Shown here: positions 24,741 to 34,639 of the stretch, one piece after another
Position numbering within the stretch: the first letter of the stretch is position 1
Layout: the number at the start of each line of letters is the position of its first letter
NCBI GenBank assembly: GCA_019113825.1
Contig: DXGR01000102.1
Location: 1-64,000 of the forward strand
Source of the DNA: Candidatus Stackebrandtia excrementipullorum
Lineage (GTDB): Bacteria; Actinomycetota; Actinomycetes; Mycobacteriales; Micromonosporaceae
Direction of reading: 5' to 3'
Length of the DNA: 64,000 bases
Notes under the pieces: model-generated
The model's input: only the letters and a program-made list of their open reading frames with translations
Told to the model about the DNA's origin: nothing
Database searches by the model: none
Position numbers and translations under genes: made by a program

Positions 24741-27700
24741 TCAGGACGCCCGTGGGCGAGGCGGAAGCGGTTCGGCGGTCAATCTCGGCCGGTCACTGGA
24801 CACCGGCCGATGGGCCGGTTTCCGATCGAGTTCCGCCAGCGCCACCTCGACCGCCTTCCGCAGTTGCGGGTCATCGTCGGCGGTGTGCGGCGGATACTCG
24901 ATCTCGATGTCGGGCACCGCGCCGAAGTTCTCCACATTCCACTTCACGTCGTCGAAATGGAGCGCGAACTCCGGTTGCGACAGAAAAGTGTTGTCCGACA
25001 GGCCCGCACGGTGCGTATAGCCGATGACGCCGCCCCACGTCCGTGTGCCGACCAGCGGCCCCAGCTTCAACAGCTTGAACGTGTGGCAGAAAATGTCTCC
25101 GTCGGAGCCCGCCAGCTCGTTCGTCAGAGCCACCATGGGCCCCGCCGGGCTCTCGGACGGATACGGCTCCGGGGAGCCCCAGCGCGGGAAACTGTAGGCG
25201 AGCCGCCGCCGTGCCAGCTTCTCGATCAACAGGGACGAGACGTGCCCGCCTCCGTTGTATCGAACGTCCACCAACAAACCCGGTCGGTCGTACTCGTTCA
25301 GGAAACCGCGATGGAATTCGGCGTAGCCCGTCGGGCCCATGTCGGGAATGTGGATGTACCCGATTCGGCCATCGGAGGCGGCGTGAACCGCCGCCCGGTT
25401 GCCGTCCACCCATTCCCGGTAACGCAGTGCGGTCTCATCGGTCAACGGACGCACGACCGCGGTGTGAGGTTCGGCGTCACCACGGCGCAGCAGCAAGCGA
25501 ACCTCCTGATCGGCGAGATTGACCAGCCGCCGGCCGATCGTCTCGCCGGTGGCGGCTCCCACCGGTTGACCGTTGACCGCCAACACCACGTCGCCGACGC
25601 GCACATCGACCCCGGGGCGGTTCAACGGCGAGGTCGCGTCCGGCCGCCATATGTCACCGCGCAGGATCTTGTCGATCCGGTACCGTCCGCTCTCGTCCGA
25701 TGAGAAGTCCGCACCCAGATAGCCCTGTCCGTAATGAGGCCCGATCCGGGGGTCACCGGGCACCTCGTAGACGTGTGAGGTGCCCAGTTCACCGTTCATC
25801 TCCCACATAAGGTCAGAAAGTTCCGCACGCGTCGACACCTGCTCGACCATCGGGGCGTAACGCTCGTAAACGCCGTCCCAGTCGACGCCGGACATGTCCT
25901 CGGTCCAGAAATGGTCTTTGAGTAGACGCCAGGCTTCGCGGAACATCTGCGGCCATTCCAGTTCCGGCCGCACGGAGACCTTCAACCGATCGAGGTCGAT
26001 CCACCCCGAATCACGGTTGGTCTCGGAGGTATCCGGAGCCTTCTCGTCGGCCTTGACGACCCTCAGACGGTCTCCACACCGGTAGACCATGGTCTTTCCG
26101 TCGGGGGTGAGCACGGCGTCGTCGAGAGCATCGACGACCCGATCAACCTTTCCCGTCGACAGGTCGACGGCACTGAGCCAACCGTGTTCCCCCGCCTGCT
26201 CCTGCGACGGGCGAGTGCCCTCCGGCAACGATGAAAGCACCAGGACCTTCCCCGGTGCTCCTACAACCTGGCGGTAATTGCCGTCGGGAACCGGTATCGG
26301 AACGATTCGGTCGGTGATCCCGGCCACCTCGATGCCGGGCGTGGCGTCGGTGTCGGTGTCGGTCGAAGATGCATCGTCCGACTTCTCGTCGCTCTGCCCA
26401 TTCTCGCTCTCGGCGGTCGGCACCAGGGGCGCCGGCTGCGGCACGAACGGCACCGACACATCCGCGCGCAACGCGATCGCGTAAGGCCGAGTCCCGAACG
26501 GAAAGCCCAGGTCGAAGTGGAGCGCGTCGTACACCGGATTGAACTCACGATGTCCGATGAAATACAGGTACCGTCCCTCCGGGTCGAACGCCGGATTGCC
26601 GTCACGCAGCACCCGGTCGGCGGCGACGGTGACGGCTCCGGAGGCCAGTTCGACCAGACGAATTCCCGAAACCGGCGGAGAACCGGCCACGGTGACCCCC
26701 TCCGCGCACGCGTAGGCCACCCATCGACCGTCTGGCGAGAACACCGGGCCCGATATCCCGCCCTCTCCTCCGGAGTCGAGGAGCGTCACCGTGCCCTCGG
26801 CGGCGAGGTCGACCAGCAACAACTCGTTGCGGTGGTTCGCTATGACCACCTTCTGGTCGACCGGGGATGCGACCAGTTCCAGTGCCCGCCCGACGTCCAG
26901 GTGCTCCAACACGCGGGGCTCTACATCGTCGGCGGTGTCCAGCACCACGACCGATTCGCTCGGTCCGACCTCGGAGGCGACCGCCGCCAGTTTCCGTCCA
27001 CCGGCCAGCCAACTCAACAGCCGGTATCGAGTCCCGTCGGTCCGGCCGTGTTGAATCGTCGGCCCCTCCCAGTTTCCGAAGCTGAACGCCTTGCCACGAC
27101 TGGTCACGGCCAGCTGCGACCCGTCCGGTGATATGTCGTAGGAGTGCAGGTGGGAACCGGGGTCGACGAATCGTCGGGCACGTTGGGTCCTTGTCACCCC
27201 GATGGAAAGGTCGAGCCGACGTGGCTCGTCCTCGGCGGGGTCGAGCAGGTACAGCGACCCTCCGCAGTGGTATACGAGTCGGCTTCCGTCCCCCGACAAC
27301 GACCGTGCGTAGAACCGGTCGTGGTCGGAGTGGCGACGTAGCCGCGTTCCGTCGAACCGGCACGAGTACACGTTCCCGTAGCCTTCGTGGTCGGACAGGA
27401 AGTACACGCGGTCGTCGATGATGTGAGGGCGACCGAGGTTGCCGTCGAGATCGATGAGCTTCTCGAATCCACCCGATCCCGTATCGATCCACAGTTGTCC
27501 CGACGTGCCACCGCGGTAACGCTTCCAGTGCGCGAAGTCGCGCCAATACTCACGCCCGACGACACGTACGCCGTCGGTGCCCATCGAGATGGACGAAGCC
27601 CGCCCCAACCCCAGCTGGTGAGATTCTCCCCCGTCCACACCCACCCGACGCAACCGTGTCTCGACGGGGTTGGGCGTTTCCATGTTGCTGGCGTACACGA

Positions 27701-28001
27701 TGGACCTGCCGTCGGCGGTCCACGCGGCGACGTTGCACGTCGTCGCCGCCTCATAGGTCAATCGGGTGGCCTGTCCCCCCGCCGCCGGGGTCACGTAGAC
27801 CTCCGCCGGTCCCTCTTCCGCTCCGGTGTAGGCGATCAGGGTTCCGTCGGGACTGATGCGAGGGTCGCGTGCTGCGGCAACGCCGGCCGACAGGCGGGAG
27901 GCCGTACCGCCGTCAGCCGACACCCGCCACAAGTCGTCTTCGGCAACGAAAACAACGGTGTCACCCGAGATGGCGGGAAAACGTGGGTATCCGGTGGTCA
28001 T
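24741..28001 (-). CDS. Tricorn protease homologue
   Basis: A large cytoplasmic serine protease of 1086 residues that trims peptides, in archaea those released by the proteasome. N-terminal six- and seven-bladed propeller regions (about 1-640) show repeated WD-like strands such as RDPRISPDGTLIAYTG. A linker with Asp/Ser-rich sequence lies near 545-570. A C1 helical region, a PDZ domain (about 760-860, DVRVGDVVLAVNGQPVG) and a C-terminal S41-like catalytic domain follow, with the nucleophile region NELAGSDGDIF and a GTRTWGGVIG motif. ATG 28001 follows AGGACGGAT. It is upstream of the DG-repeat gene on the same strand with about 100 bases between them. Confidence 0.92.
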   Translation of the reverse strand: MTTGYPRFPAISGDTVVFVAEDDLWRVSADGGTASRLSAGVAAARDPRISPDGTLIAYTGAEEGPAEVYVTPAAGGQATRLTYEAATTCNVAAWTADGRSIVYASNMETPNPVETRLRRVGVDGGESHQLGLGRASSISMGTDGVRVVGREYWRDFAHWKRYRGGTSGQLWIDTGSGGFEKLIDLDGNLGRPHIIDDRVYFLSDHEGYGNVYSCRFDGTRLRRHSDHDRFYARSLSGDGSRLVYHCGGSLYLLDPAEDEPRRLDLSIGVTRTQRARRFVDPGSHLHSYDISPDGSQLAVTSRGKAFSFGNWEGPTIQHGRTDGTRYRLLSWLAGGRKLAAVASEVGPSESVVVLDTADDVEPRVLEHLDVGRALELVASPVDQKVVIANHRNELLLVDLAAEGTVTLLDSGGEGGISGPVFSPDGRWVAYACAEGVTVAGSPPVSGIRLVELASGAVTVAADRVLRDGNPAFDPEGRYLYFIGHREFNPVYDALHFDLGFPFGTRPYAIALRADVSVPFVPQPAPLVPTAESENGQSDEKSDDASSTDTDTDATPGIEVAGITDRIVPIPVPDGNYRQVVGAPGKVLVLSSLPEGTRPSQEQAGEHGWLSAVDLSTGKVDRVVDALDDAVLTPDGKTMVYRCGDRLRVVKADEKAPDTSETNRDSGWIDLDRLKVSVRPELEWPQMFREAWRLLKDHFWTEDMSGVDWDGVYERYAPMVEQVSTRAELSDLMWEMNGELGTSHVYEVPGDPRIGPHYGQGYLGADFSSDESGRYRIDKILRGDIWRPDATSPLNRPGVDVRVGDVVLAVNGQPVGAATGETIGRRLVNLADQEVRLLLRRGDAEPHTAVVRPLTDETALRYREWVDGNRAAVHAASDGRIGYIHIPDMGPTGYAEFHRGFLNEYDRPGLLVDVRYNGGGHVSSLLIEKLARRRLAYSFPRWGSPEPYPSESPAGPMVALTNELAGSDGDIFCHTFKLLKLGPLVGTRTWGGVIGYTHRAGLSDNTFLSQPEFALHFDDVKWNVENFGAVPDIEIEYPPHTADDDPQLRKAVEVALAELDRKPAHRPVSSDRPRLTAEPLPPRPRAS

Positions 28002-28160
28002 ATCCGTCCTGGAGTGGTGGGGATCTGGGACTGTGTCCCGTCAATCTAGACCGTCACCCTCGGTGCTTGCAGGGGTGAGCCTTTGCGCTCCGACGAGCGT
28101 CAAGGGTGATTGCCCCCACGACCCGAACACACCGCAACGGTGGACGCGTAGGCTCAAGGT

Positions 28161-29093
28161 GTGAGTGTCGTACAGCCCGAAGGCCGCCGGATGCTTCGTA
28201 TCGAAGCCCGCAACGCCGCCACGCCCATTGAACGCAAACCCTCTTGGATCAAGGTGAAAGCCAAGATGGGACCCGAATATCGGGACATGCGCAGTCTTGT
28301 CGACCGCGAAGGCTTGAACACCGTGTGTCAAGAAGCCGGTTGTCCCAATATTTACGAATGCTGGGAGGACCGCGAGGCCACCTTCCTCATCGGCGGGGAC
28401 CAATGCACAAGGCGTTGCGACTTCTGCCAGATCGATACCGGGAAACCCAAAGCCCTCGACCGTGACGAACCCCGCAGGGTTGCCGAATCCGTCAAGACGA
28501 TGGGACTGAAGTACGCGACCGTGACCGGTGTGGCACGCGACGACCTCGACGACGGGGGCGCGTGGCTGTACGCCGAGACGGTCCGGCAGATCCATCGGGA
28601 ACTGCCCGGCTGCGGTGTCGAGCTTCTCATCCCCGACTTCAACGCGGACCCCGATCAACTGAACGAGGTCTTCGGTTCACGTCCGGAGGTGTTGGCGCAC
28701 AACGTCGAGACCGTCCCGCGCATCTTCAAACGGATTCGTCCTGCCTTCACCTACGAACGGTCCCTGTCGGTGATCACGAAGGCCCGTGAGGTCGGCCTGG
28801 TCACCAAGTCCAACCTGATCCTGGGGATGGGTGAAACACCCGAAGAGGTGTCGCAGGCGCTTCGTGATCTTCACGGGGCCGGTTGTGAGCTCATCACGAT
28901 CACCCAGTATCTGCGTCCGACTCCTCGGCACCACCCGGTGGACCGGTGGGTCAAGCCCGAGGAGTTCGTGGAGTTCGCGGCCGAAGCCGAAAAGATCGGT
29001 TTCGCGGGTGTCATGAGCGGGCCGCTGGTTCGCTCCTCGTATCGGGCGGGGCGCCTGTATCAGCAGGCTAAAGAAGCTCGCCAACCCGCGTAG
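28161..29093 (+). CDS. lipA: Lipoyl synthase
   Basis: A radical SAM enzyme that inserts two sulfurs into protein-bound octanoyl groups. The 310-residue protein has the auxiliary cluster cysteines C56, C61 and C67 ([13 protein letters not shown]) and the radical SAM cysteines C82, C86 and C89 (CTRRCDFC). The C-terminal RSSY motif (291-294) supplies the serine ligand of the auxiliary cluster. GTG 28161 is the likely start. It completes the LipB-LipA lipoylation pathway with the gene at 20489. Confidence 0.97.
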   Translation: MSVVQPEGRRMLRIEARNAATPIERKPSWIKVKAKMGPEYRDMRSLVDREGLNTVCQEAGCPNIYECWEDREATFLIGGDQCTRRCDFCQIDTGKPKALDRDEPRRVAESVKTMGLKYATVTGVARDDLDDGGAWLYAETVRQIHRELPGCGVELLIPDFNADPDQLNEVFGSRPEVLAHNVETVPRIFKRIRPAFTYERSLSVITKAREVGLVTKSNLILGMGETPEEVSQALRDLHGAGCELITITQYLRPTPRHHPVDRWVKPEEFVEFAAEAEKIGFAGVMSGPLVRSSYRAGRLYQQAKEARQPA

Positions 29094-29161
29094 CATCGCA
29101 CCGGCGAGCGGGGAAACCCGGTCGCCGGTCGGTGCCGTTTCGCGCCGATTAAGCTTGGTCT

Positions 29162-29854
29162 ATGGCAAAAGAGCAGGAACCGGCGGGCTTCGGCGCCCGC
29201 CTGAAGCAGATCGGTCTGGCGTTTTCGTTCACGGCGAAACGTGATAAGTGGTTCTTGCCTCTGGTGATACTGGCGGCTCTGGTTCCGATCGGTCTGGCAA
29301 TCAACTACGCGTTGCTCCTCGACGGAAGTTGGCTGTTTCTCATCGGGGCGGTGTTCCTGTCCTTCCTTCTGATGCTGATCGTGCTGAACTGGCGAACCAG
29401 CAAGCTCGTCATGGACCAGTCGGTGGGACAGGTGGGAGCCGCCTACGCCGTCGTCGACACCATGCGCGGATGGTTCATCACTCCGGGCGTCGCCGTGTCG
29501 GCGCAACAGGACATGGTGCACCGCGCGGTAGGCAAGCCGGGTGTCGTGTTGCTGGCCGAGGGCGGCAGCCCACGGTTGCGCAACCTGCTGAACCAGGAAA
29601 AGAAAAAGCTGTCGCGCGTGGTCGGCTCCACACCGATCTACGATTTCACCGTCGGTGAGGAGGAGGGCCAGCTGAGCCTGCGCAAATTGCGCAAGACGCT
29701 CACCGGGTTGCCTCGCAACATCAAGGCCCCTCAGGCCAACGACCTGCACCGTCGATTGACCGCATTGCGGTCGACGACCCCGATGCCCAAGGGCCCCGTG
29801 CCCCAGAACATGAAACCGCCCAAGGGCGCGCGTAAGGCCATGCGGGGTCGTTAA
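29162..29854 (+). CDS. DUF4191 domain membrane protein
   Basis: A 230-residue protein with two adjacent transmembrane segments at about residues 37-80 (WFLPLVILAALVPIGLAI, then WLFLIGAVFLSFLLMLIVL) and a basic cytoplasmic C-terminus ending in GARKAMRGR. It belongs to a conserved actinobacterial family (DUF4191) found directly after lipA, equivalent to mycobacterial Rv2219. Function is unknown. Its TAA stop overlaps the stop of the convergent RDD gene within the palindrome TTAA. Confidence 0.85.
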   Translation: MAKEQEPAGFGARLKQIGLAFSFTAKRDKWFLPLVILAALVPIGLAINYALLLDGSWLFLIGAVFLSFLLMLIVLNWRTSKLVMDQSVGQVGAAYAVVDTMRGWFITPGVAVSAQQDMVHRAVGKPGVVLLAEGGSPRLRNLLNQEKKKLSRVVGSTPIYDFTVGEEEGQLSLRKLRKTLTGLPRNIKAPQANDLHRRLTALRSTTPMPKGPVPQNMKPPKGARKAMRGR

Positions 29855-30300
29855 GAACCACTCGTGGTCCGTTGTCGGGCCACGATCGAGCCCGCAGCCA
29901 GATCGTGGAGACCACGCCGGTTCGGGTCGACGAAAACCGTGAGAACGGGAAGGACCAGAGCCAGCAGCAACCCGCGCAGGGCCGCACGCCACAGTCCCAG
30001 GCGCCTACCGTCGTGGAACCCCACGCAGTGGATGCGCAGTAGCCGCATCCCGGGCGTCTGACTGGAAATGCTGAGGAAGAACGCGTACTCGAGGGCCAGA
30101 ATCAGCGACGGCCACACCTGCTCGGGGCCGAACAACGCGTCCGGTTGTGTCGTCGCCAACGCACCGATTCGTACGAGGCCCCCGGCGATCAGCAGGCACA
30201 ACAGCCAATCCGCCAGCAGCGCGAGGAAGCGTTGCCCGAGCCCGGCCGGTCCGACGTCGTGGATGTCATCGTCACTGACCGCAGTCTCACCTGTCGTCAT
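29851..30300 (-). CDS. RDD family membrane protein
   Basis: A 149-residue protein with three predicted membrane segments (about 28-48, 65-85 and 108-128). The RDD-type features are LGQRFLALLADWLLCLLI near the N-terminus, SISSQTPGMRLLRIHCVG, and FVDPNRRGLHDLAAGSIVAR near the C-terminus. The start at ATG 30300 (MTTGETAVS) is chosen because similarity and hydrophobicity begin there; the frame stays open further upstream. The gene is divergent from glnA1 and shares its upstream region, including the GlnR box. RDD proteins are of uncertain function, some acting in ion transport. Confidence 0.85.
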   Translation of the reverse strand: MTTGETAVSDDDIHDVGPAGLGQRFLALLADWLLCLLIAGGLVRIGALATTQPDALFGPEQVWPSLILALEYAFFLSISSQTPGMRLLRIHCVGFHDGRRLGLWRAALRGLLLALVLPVLTVFVDPNRRGLHDLAAGSIVARQRTTSGS

Positions 30301-30376
30301 GGAAGTAAGCCTAAACGGCGGGTTTTGGGTCGGTTCCACCGCGCGCGAGTGGCCGTCGATGTCAACATTTTGTCGT

Positions 30377-30403
30377 GTAACACGCCGGAAACAGTGGGGA
30401 CAC
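30377..30403 (+). promoter_or_regulatory. GlnR operator upstream of glnA1
   Basis: Three half-sites in register, GTAAC (30377-30381), GAAAC (30388-30392) and GACAC (30399-30403), are each separated by six bases. This is the gTnAC-n6-GaAAC pattern of the actinobacterial nitrogen regulator GlnR, with an extra half-site. It lies about 65 bases before the glnA1 start. Confidence 0.8.
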
Positions 30404-30468
30404 GCTGAAGCAACCGCCTGCTCATAGGCTCGCCCCCAGGCATGATCATTACGAAATGGGGATCCGCA

Positions 30469-31893
30469 GTGTTCAAGGACACCGATCAACTACTGGGCTA
30501 CATCAAGGACAACGACGTCAAGTTCGTCGACATCCGGTTCTGCGACCTCCCCGGGGTGATGCAACATTTCAACATCCCCGCGGAGGCGTTCGATGCGTCG
30601 GTGATCGACGAAGGGCTCGGCTTTGACGGGTCGTCCATCCGTGGGTTTCAGGAGATTCACGAGTCGGACATGCTGCTGCTGCCCGATGTCACGACCGCGT
30701 TCATCGACCCGTTTCGGACCTCCAAAACGATCGCTTTGAACTTCTTCATCCACGACCCGTTCACCCGTGAGCCGTACAGCCGCGATCCCCGGAACGTGGC
30801 CAAGAAGGCCGAGGAGTATCTGGCGTCGTCGGGTATAGCCGACACCGCTTACTTCGGTGCCGAGGCCGAGTTCTACATCTTTGACGACATTCGGTTCGAC
30901 ACTGCCACACAGCACGGGTTTTACTACATCGATTCCCTCGAGGGTGCGTGGAACTCCGGTCGGATCGAAGAGGGCGGTAACCGCGGTTACAAACCCAAAC
31001 AGAAGGGCGGGTATTTCCCGGTGCCGCCGGTGGATCACTTCGCGGACCTGCGGGACGGCATCGTGCGCACGTTGATCGACACCGGTTTCAGCGTCGAGCG
31101 GTCACACCACGAGGTGGGGACGGCGGGGCAGATGGAGATCAACTACCGCTTCAACACGCTGTTGGCCGCCGGTGACGAAGTCCAGCTGTTCAAGTACATC
31201 GTGAAAAACGAGGCGTGGGCGGCGGGTAAGACCGCCACGTTCATGCCGAAACCGCTGTTCGGTGACAACGGCTCGGGAATGCACACGCACCAAAGTCTCC
31301 AGCAGAACGGCGAGCCGTTGTTCTACGACGAGACCGGTTACGCGGGCCTGTCCGACATGGCCCGTTGGTACATCGGAGGGCTCTTGACCCACGCTCCGTC
31401 GCTGCTGGCGTTCACGAACCCGACGGTGAACTCGTTCCGCCGACTCGTGCCCGGCTTCGAAGCGCCGATCAACCTCGTCTATTCCCAGCGGAACCGCTCG
31501 GCCTGTACGCGTATCCCCGTCACGGGGACCAACCCGAAGGCCAAGCGGGTCGAGTTCCGGGTTCCCGACCCTTCGGGTAACCCCTATCTGGCGTTTTCGG
31601 CGATGTTGATGGCGGGGTTGGACGGCATCAAGAACAAGACCGAGCCGCCCGAGCCCATCGACAAGGACCTTTACGAACTGGGGCCGGAAGAGTATGAGGA
31701 GATCGCCCGCGTACCCGGTTCGCTCCCCGAGGCTTTGGACAGGCTCGAGGCCGACCACGATTTCCTTCTCGACGGCGACGTCTTCACCGGGGACCTGATC
31801 GAGACGTGGATCGATTACAAGCGCACCAACGAGATCGACCCGATTCGGGTCCGCCCGACTCCGCACGAGTTCGAGTTGTACTTCGACGTTTGA
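30469..31893 (+). CDS. glnA1: Glutamine synthetase type I
   Basis: Makes glutamine from glutamate and ammonia with ATP; forms dodecamers in the cytoplasm. The 474-residue protein has the N-terminal [26 protein letters not shown], catalytic [24 protein letters not shown], and the ATP loop [16 protein letters not shown]. The adenylylation tyrosine lies in [10 protein letters not shown], consistent with glnE in this window. GTG 30469 matches family N-termini; an ATG at 30442 in the same frame would add nine residues. The upstream GlnR box predicts nitrogen control. Confidence 0.95.
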   Translation: MFKDTDQLLGYIKDNDVKFVDIRFCDLPGVMQHFNIPAEAFDASVIDEGLGFDGSSIRGFQEIHESDMLLLPDVTTAFIDPFRTSKTIALNFFIHDPFTREPYSRDPRNVAKKAEEYLASSGIADTAYFGAEAEFYIFDDIRFDTATQHGFYYIDSLEGAWNSGRIEEGGNRGYKPKQKGGYFPVPPVDHFADLRDGIVRTLIDTGFSVERSHHEVGTAGQMEINYRFNTLLAAGDEVQLFKYIVKNEAWAAGKTATFMPKPLFGDNGSGMHTHQSLQQNGEPLFYDETGYAGLSDMARWYIGGLLTHAPSLLAFTNPTVNSFRRLVPGFEAPINLVYSQRNRSACTRIPVTGTNPKAKRVEFRVPDPSGNPYLAFSAMLMAGLDGIKNKTEPPEPIDKDLYELGPEEYEEIARVPGSLPEALDRLEADHDFLLDGDVFTGDLIETWIDYKRTNEIDPIRVRPTPHEFELYFDV

Positions 31894-31907
31894 TCGACCC
31901 ACGGACT

Positions 31908-31946
31908 CGGCGGTGGAGAGCGGGTGTCGACCGCTCTCCACCGCCG
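31908..31946 (+). terminator. Terminator of glnA1
   Basis: A perfect 16-bp stem, CGGCGGTGGAGAGCGG (31908-31923) and CCGCTCTCCACCGCCG (31931-31946), with a seven-base loop, is followed by TTTGTT. It starts 15 bases after the stop codon. Confidence 0.92.
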
Positions 31947-32086
31947 TTTGTTCGCCTGTCGACGGGTCAGGAGGCAGGTCATGTGTGGGGCGAGCCTCCC
32001 TTTCACGAAGAACGAGTCGTATATCTGAGCGATGTCCACCCGAACCGCCGTCGCCATGTGCCCACGGGCGGCAGTAGTATCCGGCG

Positions 32087-34636
32087 ATGAGCATTGCCCC
32101 CTCGGTTACCCGGCCCCGGTTGCGCGCTGTCGGCCGGTGGAGTCTCGTCGTCGTATTCGTCATCGTCATCGTGGCGTCGGTGACCGTCGGCGTCGTGTCG
32201 AGGCAGGCCCACCCCCAGGTCGACGGGGAGATCGAACTGCCCGGTTTGTCGGCTCCGGTCGAGGTGGTCCGGGACGAGTGGGGCGTCCCGCAGGTGTACG
32301 CGGACACGGCTCACGATCTGTTCGCCGCTCAGGGTTACCTCCATGCTCAGGATCGGTTCTTCGAGATGGATTTCCGTCGGCATGTGACCGCCGGCCGCTT
32401 GTCGGAGTTGTTCGGTCCCGATCAGGTCGCCACGGACACCTCGATTCGAACCATGGGTTGGCGTCGCGTCGCCGAAGCCGAATGGGACCGGCTGGATCCG
32501 GCGACGCGCGGGTACTTCAACGCCTACGCCGAGGGTGTGAACGCCTATCTCGCCGGGAAATCTCCCGGTGACATCGCGTTGGAGTACACGTTGTTGGGTT
32601 TCACCGGCCTGGATTACCAGGTACGCGAGTGGAGCCCGATCGACGGGTTGACGTGGTTGAAGGCGATGGCGTGGGATTTGAAGGGCAACTACTCCGCCGA
32701 GCTTGATCGAGCCCGGCTGGCGGGGGCGGGTTTCTCTGCCGAGCAGATCTCTCAGTTGTGGCCGGAGTATCCGGCCGACGAGCATCTGCCGATCGTGCCC
32801 GAGGGAACGGTCGTCGACGGCGAGTTCACCACCGATGCCCAGCCGACGTCGTCGTGGGCCACTGTCGACGTCGACCTCACCGATGTGTTGCAGCGCACAA
32901 GTGCGGCCACGGAGTCGGTCTCGGCGGTGCTGGGGCCGGAACGGGCCGAAGGAGTCGGCTCCAATTCCTGGGTCGTGTCCGGTGAGATGACCGATACGGG
33001 CGCGCCGTTGTTGGCCAACGATCCGCACCTGGGCGCTGCCATGCCGTCGGTGTGGTACCAAATGGGGTTGCACTGCCGTGACGTCGGCGACGACTGTCCG
33101 TTCGCCGTCACCGGTTTCGGTTTTTCGGGCGTACCGGGCATCATGATCGGCCACAACGCCTCCATGGCCTGGGGTTTCACCAACCTGGGGCCGGACGTGA
33201 CGGACTTTTACGTGGAGAGAATCGAGAACGATTCCTACCTCGTCGACGGCGAATGGCGCCCCATGAAGGTCGAGACCGAGGTGATCGCGGTCGCCGGCGC
33301 CGAACCGGTGGAAATACGAATTCGGTCGACGGAGCACGGCCCGATCATGTCCGACAACGACGCCGCCCTGGCACAACTGGCCGAGGAGACGGGTACGAGT
33401 CAGGAGGCCAACGGCGACGGTACCGGTTATGCGCTGGCTCTGCAGTGGACTGCGCTGGAACCGGGCAACACCGCCGACGCCATCTTCGCGTTGAACACCG
33501 CGCAGGATTTCGCCGACTTCCAGGCCGCGGCCTCGCAGTTCGAGGTGCCCGCTCAAAACCTGATCTACGCTGACAGAGACGGAACGATCGCGTATCAAGC
33601 GCCCGGCCGCATCCCGATCCGCGGTAACGGGGATGGAACGTTCCCGGCCCCGGGGTGGGATTCGTCGTACAACTGGGAGGGGTACATCCCGTTTTCGGAA
33701 CTGCCCAGTGTGGTCAATCCCGACGAGGGTTTTATCGTCACCGCCAACAACGCCGTCGTCGACGAGCAGTATCCGTACCTGTTGACGAAAGACTGGGCAT
33801 ACGGGTACCGCAGTCAACGTATTCGGGACATGATCACTTCAGCCGAGCAGCCGATCACGGCCGAGTCGACCCTCGACATGCTGATGGATTCGGCCAACGA
33901 GGGTGCCGTTCCGGTCTTGGACGCCCTCCAGGCCCTGCCATCCGGTGACCTGCCCGAGGCTTTTTCGCTGCTCGACGACTGGGACCTTCAACAAGACGCC
34001 TCATCGGCTCCGGCGGCCCTGTACAACGCGACCTGGAAACACCTGCTGTCGTTGACGTTCGACGAGCTGCCGGACGGTTCTCAGCCCGGTGGAGGCGAGC
34101 GGTGGGCACGCGTCATGGCCGACCTACTCACCACACCGGACAGCCCGTGGTGGGACCGTGCCGACACCGACGAGGTCGAAACGCGCGACGACATCCTGTT
34201 GTCGTCAGCGCACGCGGCCACGGCGGAACTCGAGGATGCTCAGGGAACCGACTTCACAGCGTGGCGTTGGGGCGCAATGCACACCTTGACGGTCACCCAC
34301 CAGTCGCTGGGATCCAGCGGGATCGCTCTGATGGAGCAGATTTTCAACTCCAAGACCGTCGAGTCCGGTGGCGGGACGGGCCTGGTGAACGCCACGGGCT
34401 GGGACGCGGCGGCCGGCTACGAGGTCACGACGGTCCCATCCATGCGGATGATCGTGGACCTCAACGACTTCGACCAATCACAGTGGATCAACTTGACCGG
34501 AAACTCCGGACACCCGTTCCACCGCAACCATGCCGACCAACTACCGTACTGGCGCGACGGCCTGCTGCTGCCCATGGTGTGGTCGCGGTCGGCCGTCGAC
34601 GAGGCGGGCCGCAACACGGTGACATTCCACCCGTGA
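32087..34636 (+). CDS. Penicillin acylase family (Ntn-hydrolase) protein
   Basis: An 849-residue amidohydrolase that cleaves amide bonds of N-acylated compounds, such as acyl-homoserine lactones, lipopeptides or beta-lactams; the substrate cannot be told. A membrane anchor or uncleaved signal (residues 18-37) precedes the alpha domain with VEVVRDEWGVPQVYADTAHDLFAAQGYLHAQDR. Autoprocessing would expose S292 in the motif GSNSWVV, the beta-chain N-terminal nucleophile, followed by LLANDPHLG. The C-terminal HP motif NSGHPFHRNHADQ is present. ATG 32087 is the likely start. It converges with glnE, with only three bases between the stops. Confidence 0.93.
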   Translation: MSIAPSVTRPRLRAVGRWSLVVVFVIVIVASVTVGVVSRQAHPQVDGEIELPGLSAPVEVVRDEWGVPQVYADTAHDLFAAQGYLHAQDRFFEMDFRRHVTAGRLSELFGPDQVATDTSIRTMGWRRVAEAEWDRLDPATRGYFNAYAEGVNAYLAGKSPGDIALEYTLLGFTGLDYQVREWSPIDGLTWLKAMAWDLKGNYSAELDRARLAGAGFSAEQISQLWPEYPADEHLPIVPEGTVVDGEFTTDAQPTSSWATVDVDLTDVLQRTSAATESVSAVLGPERAEGVGSNSWVVSGEMTDTGAPLLANDPHLGAAMPSVWYQMGLHCRDVGDDCPFAVTGFGFSGVPGIMIGHNASMAWGFTNLGPDVTDFYVERIENDSYLVDGEWRPMKVETEVIAVAGAEPVEIRIRSTEHGPIMSDNDAALAQLAEETGTSQEANGDGTGYALALQWTALEPGNTADAIFALNTAQDFADFQAAASQFEVPAQNLIYADRDGTIAYQAPGRIPIRGNGDGTFPAPGWDSSYNWEGYIPFSELPSVVNPDEGFIVTANNAVVDEQYPYLLTKDWAYGYRSQRIRDMITSAEQPITAESTLDMLMDSANEGAVPVLDALQALPSGDLPEAFSLLDDWDLQQDASSAPAALYNATWKHLLSLTFDELPDGSQPGGGERWARVMADLLTTPDSPWWDRADTDEVETRDDILLSSAHAATAELEDAQGTDFTAWRWGAMHTLTVTHQSLGSSGIALMEQIFNSKTVESGGGTGLVNATGWDAAAGYEVTTVPSMRMIVDLNDFDQSQWINLTGNSGHPFHRNHADQLPYWRDGLLLPMVWSRSAVDEAGRNTVTFHP

Positions 34637-34639
34637 CGG

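Noticed and set aside
32003..33817. Minus-strand open frame of 604 codons
   Set aside because: It is antisense to the penicillin acylase family gene, which has all catalytic motifs.
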